Shown piece by piece: positions 1-6,437 of a stretch of 11,914 bases of DNA (position 1 is its first letter; each line of letters opens with the position of its first letter). The DNA is taken from the NCBI GenBank assembly GCA_012727745.1, contig JAAYGJ010000153.1:1-11914 (forward strand), written 5' to 3'. The notes beneath the pieces are model-generated. The model searched no databases. It was not told where the DNA came from and saw nothing but the letters and a program-made list of their open reading frames with translations. Position numbers and translations under genes: made by a program. Source of the stretch: Clostridia bacterium (GTDB lineage Bacteria; Bacillota; DSM-521; Neomoorellales; Neomoorellaceae).

Positions 1-539
1 CCCAGCTCGAAGAACTGGGTATTAAAGTGGTTACCCTGGATGCCGAAACTATCGACCAGGTCCTGGCCAATATTCGCACGGCTGGAATTATTACCGATGC
101 TGTTTCGGCAGCAGAAGAACTGGCAAATTCCCTTGAACAGCGAGTCAAGGCAGTAAAGGAAAAAGTTGCTGTTTCCTCCCGTATGCCGACCGTCTTTTTT
201 GAAGTTTGGGATGAACCCCTGATGACTGCCGGCCCAGGTTCCTTCATTGACGATCTGATCGTCACCGCTGGCGGTATAAATGTAGCTGCGGACGTAGGCC
301 AACGCTTCGCCGAATTCAGCCTGGAAGTTTTACTGGAGCGGAACCCTGATTTTTATATTATCAATGACCACGCCCACCAACCCCAGGACATAAAAGAACG
401 CCCCGGCTATGGGGGGCTCAAAGCGGTACAGAAAGATCAAGTTTACGCCATTACAGACGACCTGGTTACCCTGCCCGGCCCCAGAATTATAGACGGTCTT
501 GAAGAAATGGCAAAAATTATCCACCCGGAGCTATTTTAA
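1..539 (+). CDS. ABC transporter substrate-binding protein, BtuF/FecB type (5' end missing)
   Basis: This is the C-terminal part of a periplasmic-binding-protein-like lipoprotein that captures a metal chelate such as cobalamin or a siderophore outside the cell and passes it to an ABC permease. The reading frame is open from base 3, giving about 178 residues before TAA at 537-539. Seen: the end of the N-terminal lobe (LEELGIKVVTLD), a linking helix, then the C-terminal lobe with EVWDEPLMTAGPGSFIDDL, AGGINVAADV, SLEVLLERNPD and the closing LPGPRIIDGLEEMAKIIHPE. These are typical of the class III (TroA/BtuF-like) fold. The signal peptide and lipobox lie outside the window, and no permease or ATPase gene follows, so the ligand cannot be named. 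Cobalamin is plausible but unproven. A start at base 27 would be an artefact of the truncation. Confidence 0.9.
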   Translation, partial: QLEELGIKVVTLDAETIDQVLANIRTAGIITDAVSAAEELANSLEQRVKAVKEKVAVSSRMPTVFFEVWDEPLMTAGPGSFIDDLIVTAGGINVAADVGQRFAEFSLEVLLERNPDFYIINDHAHQPQDIKERPGYGGLKAVQKDQVYAITDDLVTLPGPRIIDGLEEMAKIIHPELF

Positions 540-601
540 ATATACCCTTCCAGCCCCTGGCGGGCGCACAAATCTTTTACTAATGAAAGGCGTGAATAAA
601 A

Positions 602-985
602 ATGAGCGAAGCCAGGGAAACCGGCAAAACAAAAAAACAACCCTCGCTGGCATTAAAAGTATTGTTGATTGTGCTGGTGATTATCTGCTGGGGCGGCATC
701 GTTTATGGTGCCGGTTATTATGCCAAACAGTACATCGACAGTTCCATTCAGGCTGTACAGCAGACCAACGCCCTGAATGTCCGGGCCCTTGAGGACCGCC
801 TGGAAGAACTAAGCAATGACATGCAAGAAATCAAGATGGCTTTAGAAAGCACCGACCAGACCATCTCCAGCTCCGACTCCACGCAAAGGGAGCTAAGTAA
901 CAGGATAACCCAGCTGGACCAGCAGTTACAGGAGTTGCAGCGGAGCCTGATGATTTTAAAGGAGGCCCCCAATGCGCCTAATTAA
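602..985 (+). CDS. Small membrane-anchored coiled-coil protein, function unknown
   Basis: I do not recognise a family for this 127-residue protein. Seen: a basic, polar N-terminus (residues 1-16), one hydrophobic segment at about 18-38, then a long heptad-rich region (about 50-120) rich in Leu, Glu and Gln, expected to form a coiled coil on the far side of the membrane. The start has a modest AAAGG (586-590) 11 bases upstream. Its last 14 bases overlap the next gene, whose ribosome binding site lies inside this one, so the two are probably translationally coupled. The next product has the same plan (N-terminal anchor then coiled coil) plus an enzyme domain, so a partner or scaffold role for that enzyme is a reasonable inference. 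It also resembles generic cell-division-type coiled coils such as FtsL/DivIC, but without specific support. Confidence 0.8.
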   Translation: MSEARETGKTKKQPSLALKVLLIVLVIICWGGIVYGAGYYAKQYIDSSIQAVQQTNALNVRALEDRLEELSNDMQEIKMALESTDQTISSSDSTQRELSNRITQLDQQLQELQRSLMILKEAPNAPN

Positions 986-2018
986 CATCTTCTTTATTTT
1001 TTTAATGGCCCCTGTTATTGGTCTGGGTATAGCTCTGGTGGATTTTGACGGGCGCAGCCGGGCGATGGCCCTGCCGCTGGAAGATATTGAACCGGTAGTA
1101 ACAGCTACAGAAGGCCGCCTGGAAGATTTGCAGCGTAACATCGCTTTTATCAATGAAAGGCTGAAGGAACAAGAACGCCAGTATCAAGAACAACAAAAAA
1201 TACTGCAAGAACTGGCCAGCAAAAGCCAGGAGCATAAACAGGCTTCTGACCAGATCTACGAAGAACGCATCCTGGCCATGCTGGGGCCACCTATCAGAGT
1301 ACACCAGTCGGAACGGGTAGAAGTCAAAGTTTTCAAGCTTGACGAGCTGGGCTACCGGGGTTTTATTGCTAAAGTAAAACTCTTTGACCCTTCTGCTTTT
1401 AGAGTAGTGCTGGCCAAAGATAAGCTGGGGGAAAAAGAGACGCCTGCCCAAGCAGCAGCCCGGACCGGGGCCATCCTGTGTATTAACGGCGGCGGTTTTT
1501 ACAGCTTTATGCAAAATGGCCGGCAATACACCTACCCCATTGGCAACGTAGTTATCGACGGCAAGCTGGTCGGTGACTTTCAACCTTCCAGTGAAGACAT
1601 CTTCTTCGCCGGCATCAGGCAGGACGGTAAACTGGTCGGCGGTATCTTCTATGATAAGCAGTCCTTGATGGAGCTAAAACCCTGGCAGGGGGTCGGCTTT
1701 GTGCCAATCTTAATCCAGGGCGGCAAACCCCTACCCCTGCCAAAACAATGGCAGAACACCAGACATCCCCGTACTATTATCGGCGAATACGCCAATGGCG
1801 ATCTTATCCTAATCGTAGTAGACGGCCGCCAGGACGACTGGAGTAAAGGTGTAACCCTGGAGCGCCTGCAAATTAAACTTATTGAACTGGGAGTCAAGGA
1901 AGGCTACAACCTCGACGGCGGCGGCTCCAGCACTTTTATCTATGATAATGAGGTACTAAACCGCCCCTCTGACGGCCGCCAGCGCGCCATGGCCACCAAC
2001 ATTGTTATCCTGCCGTAA
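972..2018 (+). CDS. Membrane-anchored phosphodiester glycosidase (NAGPA) domain protein
   Basis: Residues about 4-23 form a signal peptide or anchor, about 44-98 a coiled-coil stalk, and about 115-348 a phosphodiester glycosidase domain (NAGPA, formerly DUF2233). Diagnostic motifs are INGGGFY (171-177), HPRTIIG (265-271), VDGRQDDWSKGVTL (283-296) and the glycine-rich GYNLDGGGSST (311-321) near the C-terminus. The family includes the mammalian enzyme that removes GlcNAc from mannose-6-phosphate diesters. Bacterial members are thought to act on sugar-phosphate polymers or exopolysaccharide outside the cell. The start is well supported: GGAGG at 961-965, six bases before ATG at 972. The gene overlaps the preceding coiled-coil gene by 14 bases. 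A cell-envelope glycan or teichoic-type substrate is inferred, and the exact substrate is unknown. Product names such as exopolysaccharide biosynthesis protein are often used for this family. Confidence 0.88.
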   Translation: MRLINIFFIFLMAPVIGLGIALVDFDGRSRAMALPLEDIEPVVTATEGRLEDLQRNIAFINERLKEQERQYQEQQKILQELASKSQEHKQASDQIYEERILAMLGPPIRVHQSERVEVKVFKLDELGYRGFIAKVKLFDPSAFRVVLAKDKLGEKETPAQAAARTGAILCINGGGFYSFMQNGRQYTYPIGNVVIDGKLVGDFQPSSEDIFFAGIRQDGKLVGGIFYDKQSLMELKPWQGVGFVPILIQGGKPLPLPKQWQNTRHPRTIIGEYANGDLILIVVDGRQDDWSKGVTLERLQIKLIELGVKEGYNLDGGGSSTFIYDNEVLNRPSDGRQRAMATNIVILP

Positions 2019-2094
2019 AAAACCTTTCTTCCCTCGCAGTTATTAACAGCAGGGGGAGAGCTCCGGGCCAGCCCGCCCGGGCCTTCCTGATGGC

Positions 2095-2124
2095 GACCCC
2101 TCCCGCACCTAACGGCATATAATA
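2095..2124 (+). promoter_or_regulatory. Possible SigK-type (mother-cell) promoter
   Basis: A GACC (2095-2098) is followed after 17 bases by CATATAATA (2116-2124), which fits the Bacillus SigK pattern mACm, 16-17 bases, gCATAnnnTA, apart from the first m. The -10 also contains a perfect TATAAT (2118-2123), but no TTGACA-like -35 lies at the right distance. The predicted start of transcription, near 2130, falls directly before the ribosome binding site at 2131, so the leader would be very short. This counts against it. It is listed mainly because two other genes in the window carry the same arrangement. Confidence 0.3.
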
Positions 2125-2144
2125 CCATCAGGGAGGTGTCACAA

Positions 2145-2480
2145 ATGTCATTCAACTGCTATCCCAACAGCGATGAAATCGAATTACAGGTTGACAGCGC
2201 CGTAATCCGAGTCAACCGTCGCCTGAGCTACGAGATGCCCCATGAGGTCACGGCCATTATACCCAGAGCCGAAATTCGTCGGCGCCGCTATGACAACGGC
2301 CAGTTGGCCTGGGAAGAAGAGATTATCTTAAACAGCCTGACAGTCGTCCATTCTCCCCTACGACCCGCCATTGACCAGACATCGCCTGCAAACGGGTGCA
2401 GCCCTGCCGCAACAGAGCAACCCGTTAGCTGCAGGCGATTTTCCAACCCCAGACCCCGCCTCAAACTGACTTATAGTTAG
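2145..2480 (+). CDS. Hypothetical protein, 111 residues
   Basis: I do not recognise a family. The start is ATG at 2145, eight bases after GGGAGG (2131-2136); the in-frame GTG at 2136 lies inside that ribosome binding site and is unlikely to be used. Residues 1-75 look like a small folded domain with alternating hydrophobic strands (EIELQVDSAVIRVNR, EEEIILNSLTVV) and a basic patch (RRRRY). There is no signal peptide or membrane segment, so it is probably cytoplasmic. The last 35 or so residues are rich in Pro, Ser, Ala and Cys and coincide with a large DNA inverted repeat (2381-2439), so the tail may be an extension that is not part of the ancestral fold. The gene runs into the reverse-strand gene on its right, the two sharing four bases at their 3' ends. 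Confidence 0.7.
   Translation: MSFNCYPNSDEIELQVDSAVIRVNRRLSYEMPHEVTAIIPRAEIRRRRYDNGQLAWEEEIILNSLTVVHSPLRPAIDQTSPANGCSPAATEQPVSCRRFSNPRPRLKLTYS
2381..2439 (+). repeat. Large inverted repeat with terminator-like form inside a coding region
   Basis: The left arm at 2381-2399 pairs with the right arm at 2417-2439: ten unbroken base pairs (ATCGCCTGCA), a three-base bulge on the right side, seven more pairs (AACGGGT), a one-base bulge, and two closing pairs, around a 17-base loop. Four T residues (2439-2442) follow directly on the forward strand, giving a rho-independent-terminator shape, although the T run is short. It lies wholly inside the C-terminal part of the preceding gene. On the reverse strand no T run follows, so it would act in one direction only. 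Confidence 0.65.
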
Positions 2481-2803
2481 GATTCAAAAATAGTTTCATA
2501 GTAATTACCGGTAGAAAGCAGCAGTAAAATCAGGATTAAAAAAAGCACATAGGGATCCCAACCTTTATCCTCATCCTGAGCACCAACAGCCGCTCCCCCC
2601 ACTCCGCCGGCCGACTGGGCTGACAGCTGGTAATCCTGGCGTAAACTCAGTAGTTGCCCGTGGACCTGCTTTACTTTTTCACTGGCTAAAACCTCAACCA
2701 TATTTTCTGCAGCTTCTGTACACTGCAAAAAGGTATTATTCATATAGGGCTTCAAGCTCTGGACAACAGCCAGGAAATTGGGATCAACAAGTTGATCAAC
2801 CAT
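2477..2803 (-). CDS. Hypothetical tail-anchored small protein, possible spore protein
   Basis: I do not recognise a family for this 108-residue protein. Seen: a helical N-terminal part (1-60), a Gly/Ala-rich linker (about 64-75), and a strongly hydrophobic C-terminal segment (about 85-97, VLFLILILLLL) followed by a short polar tail. This gives a C-terminal membrane anchor with the bulk probably in the cytoplasm. The Gly-rich linker followed by an aliphatic tail recalls YjcZ-type small sporulation proteins, though this is only a resemblance. The start is firm: GGAGGAGG (2811-2818) lies seven bases before the ATG. A SigK-like promoter sits 48-76 bases upstream of the start, favouring late mother-cell expression if it is real. 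The gene is divergent from the one starting at 2931 and convergent with the one ending at 2480. Confidence 0.75.
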   Translation of the reverse strand: MVDQLVDPNFLAVVQSLKPYMNNTFLQCTEAAENMVEVLASEKVKQVHGQLLSLRQDYQLSAQSAGGVGGAAVGAQDEDKGWDPYVLFLILILLLLSTGNYYETIFES

Positions 2804-2850
2804 ATTACAACCTCCTCCGCCCTTTTGATATGAAAGAAATCCCTATAGTT

Positions 2851-2879
2851 AAAAATATGCAAACAAAAGAAACTTGGTG
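2851..2879 (-). promoter_or_regulatory. Possible SigK-type (mother-cell) promoter
   Basis: Read on the reverse strand, CACC (2879-2876) is followed after exactly 16 bases by CATATTTTT (2859-2851), with G before it. This matches the SigK pattern mACm, N16, gCATAnnnTA at every position except the final A. The predicted start near 2844 gives a leader of about 40 bases that includes the ribosome binding site at 2811-2818. The serine protease gene downstream in the window has the same CACC, N16, gCATATTTT arrangement. SigE recognises a similar -10 but prefers an ATA-type -35, so SigK is the better guess. Confidence 0.42.
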
Positions 2880-2930
2880 CAGCGTTCACCCCGCCAGCAG
2901 TCGCATATATTAGAAGAGGAGGTGGGCAAG

Positions 2931-3350
2931 GTGGAAAAAAAGGATCTGAACGATCTGGTCGGGGTGCTGTTAAAATTAATCGAACCGCACCAGCAACAGA
3001 GCTTAAGTTTTAATGAAGTTGCCGGGCTGGTAGCTCTGGTCGATCTCCTGGGCATTCTAAACCTGATGAACAGCGGCGCAGCCCTTAGCGGCCTGAGCAG
3101 CGAGGCTAATCCTATCCAGGAGGCTTTGAATTCCGTCCTGAACCAGGGAGGAAAAGGAAATATAAAAACCCCTGCGGACCTGATGGGGCTGCTGGGTAAA
3201 AACCCGGCCCTGGTAGCCAGCCTGATGAATCTACTTATGAGCAGTAAAGGTGGAACAAATCCGGCTATGGAAAAAACAACAGAAAAACCCCCGGCAGAAG
3301 ATAGCCCTCCGCAACAGCAAGCCCGGGAAAGCCGTTTACGGAGCAGCTAG
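2931..3350 (+). CDS. Hypothetical protein, 139 residues
   Basis: I do not recognise a family. The start is chosen as GTG at 2931, eight bases after AGGAGG (2917-2922); an upstream in-frame TTG at 2874 has no ribosome binding site and would translate through it. Seen: a charged start (MEKKDLNDLVGVLLKLIEP), then amphipathic Leu-, Gly- and Asn-rich helices (VAGLVALVDLLGILNLMNSG, LMGLLGKNPALVASLMNLLM) too interrupted to be clear membrane spans, and a disordered Pro/Gln/Glu-rich tail from about residue 108. No signal peptide is visible. It is divergent from the tail-anchored gene, with 127 bases between, and ends directly in an intrinsic terminator, so it is a single-gene unit. Proximity to sleB-ypeB hints at a spore-related role, but nothing in the protein proves it. 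Confidence 0.72.
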   Translation: MEKKDLNDLVGVLLKLIEPHQQQSLSFNEVAGLVALVDLLGILNLMNSGAALSGLSSEANPIQEALNSVLNQGGKGNIKTPADLMGLLGKNPALVASLMNLLMSSKGGTNPAMEKTTEKPPAEDSPPQQQARESRLRSS

Positions 3351-3372
3351 AGCGCAAAATGCGCTCTTTTTT
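3349..3372 (+). terminator. Intrinsic terminator of the gene ending at 3350
   Basis: A perfect eight-base-pair stem, AGAGCGCA with TGCGCTCT (3349-3356 with 3360-3367), closes on an AAA loop and is followed by T residues through 3372. The stem begins within the TAG stop codon of the preceding gene. It separates that gene from the sleB promoter immediately downstream. Confidence 0.88.
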
Positions 3373-3373
3373 G

Positions 3374-3404
3374 TGCATAAGGCTTACGCCAGTAACTCAA
3401 ACTA
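3374..3404 (+). promoter_or_regulatory. Candidate SigG-type (forespore) promoter for sleB-ypeB
   Basis: TGCATA (3374-3379), 18 bases, then CAAACTA (3398-3404). This compares with the SigG pattern TGMATA, 17-18 bases, CATNNTA, with one mismatch in the -10. In Bacillus the sleB-ypeB operon is known to be transcribed in the forespore by SigG, so the position is as expected. The -35 begins two bases after the T run of the upstream terminator. Predicted transcription start is near 3411, giving a leader of about 95 bases. Confidence 0.5.
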
Positions 3405-3428
3405 TGAACGGCTAAATAATTTCCAGTC

Positions 3429-3456
3429 GCTTATGATAGCTATAGCCATCATAAGC
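3429..3456. repeat. 28-base near-perfect palindrome upstream of sleB
   Basis: GCTTATGAT (3429-3437) is the exact reverse complement of ATCATAAGC (3448-3456), and the centre GCTATAGC (3439-3446) is itself a perfect palindrome. Only the pair A3438/C3447 breaks the symmetry. No T run follows, so it does not look like an intrinsic terminator. It would lie about 18-45 bases into the predicted sleB leader. It could be an operator for a dimeric regulator or an RNA hairpin ahead of the ribosome binding site at 3491-3498. Confidence 0.8.
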
Positions 3457-3505
3457 CCTCGCTCTTCACCCTATCTCACTTCTGAGGATAAAGGAGGTAA
3501 AGGCC

Positions 3506-3997
3506 TTGCATCGCAACTATTTACGTCTATTGATTCCTGCGGTGCTGATCGCCGTCCTGGGCAGTGCTATGCTGGTACAGTATCTAAGAGAAGACCAAAG
3601 GTCGGCAGCTCTCCCCGCTCAGGCCGGACCGGCTGTAGCTGTTGGGGATGAATTAAATCTCCTGGCCCGTTTGATTGCCGCCGAAGCCGGGGACGAGCCC
3701 TATGAGGGCCAGGTAGCAGTAGGCGCCGTAGTATTGAACCGGGTGCGCAGCCCCCTTTTCCCCGACACCATCAGCGGCGTTATCTACGAGCCCTGGGCTT
3801 TTGAAAGCGTCTACAACGGCCTTATCTGGCAGGTTGCTGACCTGGACTATCCATTCAGGGCTGCCGCTGATGCTTTAAACGGCTGGGACCCCACTTACGG
3901 GGCTCTATTCTTCTGGAACCCCTACAAGCCCGTCAGCGGCTGGATCTGGAGCCGGCCCATTATTACGCAAATTGGCGACCACGTTTTCGCATTTTAA
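3506..3997 (+). CDS. sleB: Spore cortex-lytic enzyme SleB (short form)
   Basis: SleB hydrolases are lytic transglycosylases that cut the muramic-lactam cortex peptidoglycan during germination. The 163-residue protein has a hydrophobic export or anchor segment (about 7-25), a short linker, and the hydrolase_2 domain from about residue 48 to the end. Seen: LLARLIAAEAGDEPYEGQ with the expected catalytic Glu60, then VAVGAVVLNRV, FPDTISGVIYEPWAFESV, and the closing FFWNPYKP and WIWSRPIITQIGDHVFAF, all family signatures. Bacillus SleB also has an N-terminal peptidoglycan-binding domain, which is absent here, leaving only the catalytic part. The TTG start at 3506 is supported by AAGGAGGT (3491-3498) seven bases away. 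ypeB follows after 24 bases, which argues for SleB rather than the paralogue CwlJ. Confidence 0.92.
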   Translation: MHRNYLRLLIPAVLIAVLGSAMLVQYLREDQRSAALPAQAGPAVAVGDELNLLARLIAAEAGDEPYEGQVAVGAVVLNRVRSPLFPDTISGVIYEPWAFESVYNGLIWQVADLDYPFRAAADALNGWDPTYGALFFWNPYKPVSGWIWSRPIITQIGDHVFAF

Positions 3998-4021
3998 ACC
4001 TGTATAAAGGAGGTGTCTGTT

Positions 4022-5398
4022 ATGTCGCGTAAAATTACAACAATTGCCCTTTCCCTGGCTTTACTGGCGGCAGCTGGCTGGGGTCTGTGGGAACGGTCTA
4101 ACCGCATAACCTTAGCCAACGCAGTTGAGGCCGCCGGCCAGCGTGACTTCTATAATATGTTAAACTATGTCGAGCAGGCCCAGGTCAGCATGGGTAAATC
4201 TCTGGCCAGTAATTCCCCCCGCCAGCAGGCTGTCCACCTTACGGAAGCCTGGAACCAGGCAGCAGCTGCCCACCGATCTTTAAGCCAGCTCCCCATGCCA
4301 GATGTACAAACGGTAAACACGCGCAAGTTTCTCGCCCAATGCAGCGACTATAATAATTACCTGGCGCAAAAGCTGGCCCGCGGTGAGAGCTTGACAGCCC
4401 AGGAACAAGAACAGCTTGTCCGCTTAAGCGATGAAATGGGCAGAATAGTACGGGAGCTACGCCAGACAGAAAGCCAGGTAGCCAACCGGAGTTTACGCTG
4501 GAGCAGCTTTTACAAGACTGTGCCGGCCCCCTTGCAGACAATTGCCAGCCTGGCTGTTCCTGTCCAGGCTGAAGCGGACCCCCTGGACGGATTTGTCAAC
4601 ACGGAACGGGCCCTGCAAACCTTGCCCACGCTTAACTATGACGGCCCCTTTTCTGATCACCTGGAAAAGCAACATCCCCGCGGCCTCAGCGGCAATGATG
4701 TTTCCCAGGCAGAGGCCGAAAAATTGGCCCTGGAATATTGCAGCAAAGCCAGCAACGGCAACTACCAGCTTAAGGATACCCGTAATAGTAACGGTCGCAT
4801 CCCCACTTTTGCCATGAATCTGGCAGACACTAACCGGCCCGAGGCGATGGTAAATGTAAATGTAAGCAAGCAGGGGGGCAAGCTTATTTCGCTGCTGAAT
4901 TACCGGGCTGTGGAAACGCCGACCCTCGATGCTGATAAAGCCCGGGAGAGAGCTGAGGCTTTCTTAAAAAGCATCGGCTTTAACAACATGCAGCCCACTT
5001 ATAGCGTCCGCAGCGACAACAACCAGGTAATAACCTTTGCCGCCCAGGAAGGGGACGTTACTATCTACCCTGACCAGGTAAAAGTGAAAGTAGCGCTGGA
5101 TAACGGCGAAATTACCGGCTGGGATGCAGCCCAGTATTACCTAAACAACCACCAGCGCCAAATTCCCCGGCCCCAGCTGACCCCGGAACAGGCGCGGGCA
5201 AAAGTTAACCCCGGGACCAGGATCGACAGCATCCGCCTGGCTTTAATTCCTCTCCCCGGGGGTAAAGAAAAGCTTACCTATGAAATTAAAGCGATCATGG
5301 AAAACAACAGTTTCCTGATCTATATTGACGCCCAAACAGGCGAAGAAGAAAGGGTATTACAGATAATTGACGTACCCGGCGGTCAATTAACCATGTAA
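4022..5398 (+). CDS. ypeB: Germination protein YpeB
   Basis: YpeB is needed for stable incorporation of SleB in the spore, and the two proteins depend on each other. This 458-residue protein is of usual family length. Seen: an N-terminal hydrophobic anchor (about 5-23), a helical region (about 30-180), then the family hallmark YDGPFSDHLEKQHPRGL (206-222), and three PepSY/YPEB-like repeats at about 226-295, 303-372 and 386-446. The second half of repeat 1 holds VNVNVSKQGGKL, typical of YpeB. The start is ATG at 4022, eight bases after AAAGGAGG (4006-4013); an in-frame GTG at 4013 overlaps that site and is unlikely. It is cotranscribed with sleB. Its stop directly abuts the stop of the convergent protease gene, leaving no room for a terminator between them. 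Confidence 0.94.
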   Translation: MSRKITTIALSLALLAAAGWGLWERSNRITLANAVEAAGQRDFYNMLNYVEQAQVSMGKSLASNSPRQQAVHLTEAWNQAAAAHRSLSQLPMPDVQTVNTRKFLAQCSDYNNYLAQKLARGESLTAQEQEQLVRLSDEMGRIVRELRQTESQVANRSLRWSSFYKTVPAPLQTIASLAVPVQAEADPLDGFVNTERALQTLPTLNYDGPFSDHLEKQHPRGLSGNDVSQAEAEKLALEYCSKASNGNYQLKDTRNSNGRIPTFAMNLADTNRPEAMVNVNVSKQGGKLISLLNYRAVETPTLDADKARERAEAFLKSIGFNNMQPTYSVRSDNNQVITFAAQEGDVTIYPDQVKVKVALDNGEITGWDAAQYYLNNHQRQIPRPQLTPEQARAKVNPGTRIDSIRLALIPLPGGKEKLTYEIKAIMENNSFLIYIDAQTGEEERVLQIIDVPGGQLTM

Positions 5399-6403
5399 TC
5401 AGAACTCAACCTCAAGCTGATCGAGAACAGTTTGGATGGGGTTGCTGATCGAAGTCAGGTCTGAACCGGCAAAAAGCAAGCCTACCGCATAATTTTCAGT
5501 ATCCAGCACCAGCGAACCGCTGTCGCCGGGTTGGGCTATCTGACCGGTCACAAACTGGTTAGTGAAAACGCCGGACATTCCTTCCTCCAACCCCACTTTA
5601 ACAGTCGCTTGCATAACTTTAATAACAGAGCGGGTGATGCCACTGGAACGCCCGCTTTTTACTATTTCCATGCCTACCCGGGGTTCACGTACTCCTTTGA
5701 CCATTCCCAGCTCAAGTATTTCCGGCTGGATATATTCTTTTTTTACCGGACGGGCTACCGCACAATCAACAAGGTTGCCGGCAGCATTGATTTTTTCCAA
5801 TCTGACCTGGTAATCAGAACGGAATAACCGCACAAAATTGGTAAGTAGCTCCTGTATTCTGGCCGCTCGGGGGCAAGAAAGCTCCCGGTTGACAGCAGGG
5901 TAAATAGGCACAAACCTCTCCAGGTAAGCGATAACCTGCTCACTGCTGCCGCCGTCATAAACGCCTGGCTGATAAATAGGGTCCCCGATACTGGCACGGC
6001 CATCGCGGCCGTTGCTGATATTGGCCAGAACATGGTTGTTAGAAAGGATCAGCGGCTCGCCGCTGCGCCGGTCTTTGACTACAGCACCGAAAGTGCCGGC
6101 TGTTACTTTGTAATGGCCGATACTCATCCCCGGCTGAGCCGGCCGCTGGTAACCCGTACGGCTTAAAAGGCGGAGTTCACCGACTTCCAGCACATCAGTA
6201 TTAACATAATCTAAAACCTGGGGAACCTTCGCACCCCGCTGCAGTTTAGCCTGTGGTACTTTTTCCTTGACCAGGACTACTACCGCCGGGGTCCTGGTAG
6301 TTTCGCCACGCACACATTTATAACCCCTGCCCACCCCTACCACATTGGGCAAGCGCATCAGGTTAAGGGAATGTTTTGCCAGCACCCTTTCTACTTTTAG
6401 CAT
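5399..6403 (-). CDS. Trypsin-like (chymotrypsin-fold) serine protease without signal peptide
   Basis: Numbered from an upstream ATG at 6427, the catalytic triad is visible: His132 in LSNNHVLA, Asp221 in GNLVDCAVA, and Ser303 in QPGDSGSLVL. A distinct N-terminal region of about 95 residues carries the conserved LPNVVGVGRGYK and AVVVLVKEKV. This layout is known in a group of bacterial S1-like peptidases of uncertain substrate. No signal peptide or membrane segment is seen, so a cytoplasmic (perhaps mother-cell) location is likely. I prefer the ATG at 6403, giving 334 residues, because GAGGAG (6415-6420) lies 11 bases upstream, whereas the ATG at 6427 has no ribosome binding site and would sit almost at the start of the predicted transcript. 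A SigK-like promoter lies upstream. The gene converges on ypeB with no gap. A role in processing spore proteins is inference. Confidence 0.85.
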   Translation of the reverse strand: MLKVERVLAKHSLNLMRLPNVVGVGRGYKCVRGETTRTPAVVVLVKEKVPQAKLQRGAKVPQVLDYVNTDVLEVGELRLLSRTGYQRPAQPGMSIGHYKVTAGTFGAVVKDRRSGEPLILSNNHVLANISNGRDGRASIGDPIYQPGVYDGGSSEQVIAYLERFVPIYPAVNRELSCPRAARIQELLTNFVRLFRSDYQVRLEKINAAGNLVDCAVARPVKKEYIQPEILELGMVKGVREPRVGMEIVKSGRSSGITRSVIKVMQATVKVGLEEGMSGVFTNQFVTGQIAQPGDSGSLVLDTENYAVGLLFAGSDLTSISNPIQTVLDQLEVEF

Positions 6404-6437
6404 GGTCGCAGCCACTCCTCGGGCCATATTTTTAATT

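Noticed and set aside
540..601. Possible terminator between the substrate-binding protein and the coiled-coil gene
   Set aside because: Only a four-base GCCC/GGGC stem without an adjacent T run.
1002..1583. Reverse-strand open frame of about 190 codons opposite the phosphodiester glycosidase gene
   Set aside because: Antisense shadow of a conserved gene, with no start signal or family features.
2059..2085. GC-rich hairpin candidate after the glycosidase gene (CCGGG/CCCGG)
   Set aside because: The stem is only about five pairs and no T run follows, so it is not a convincing intrinsic terminator.
2887..2912. Sporulation-type promoter for the gene at 2931 (CACC, then CATATATTA)
   Set aside because: The -10 matches well, but the spacer is only 13 bases and the predicted transcript start would fall in the ribosome binding site.
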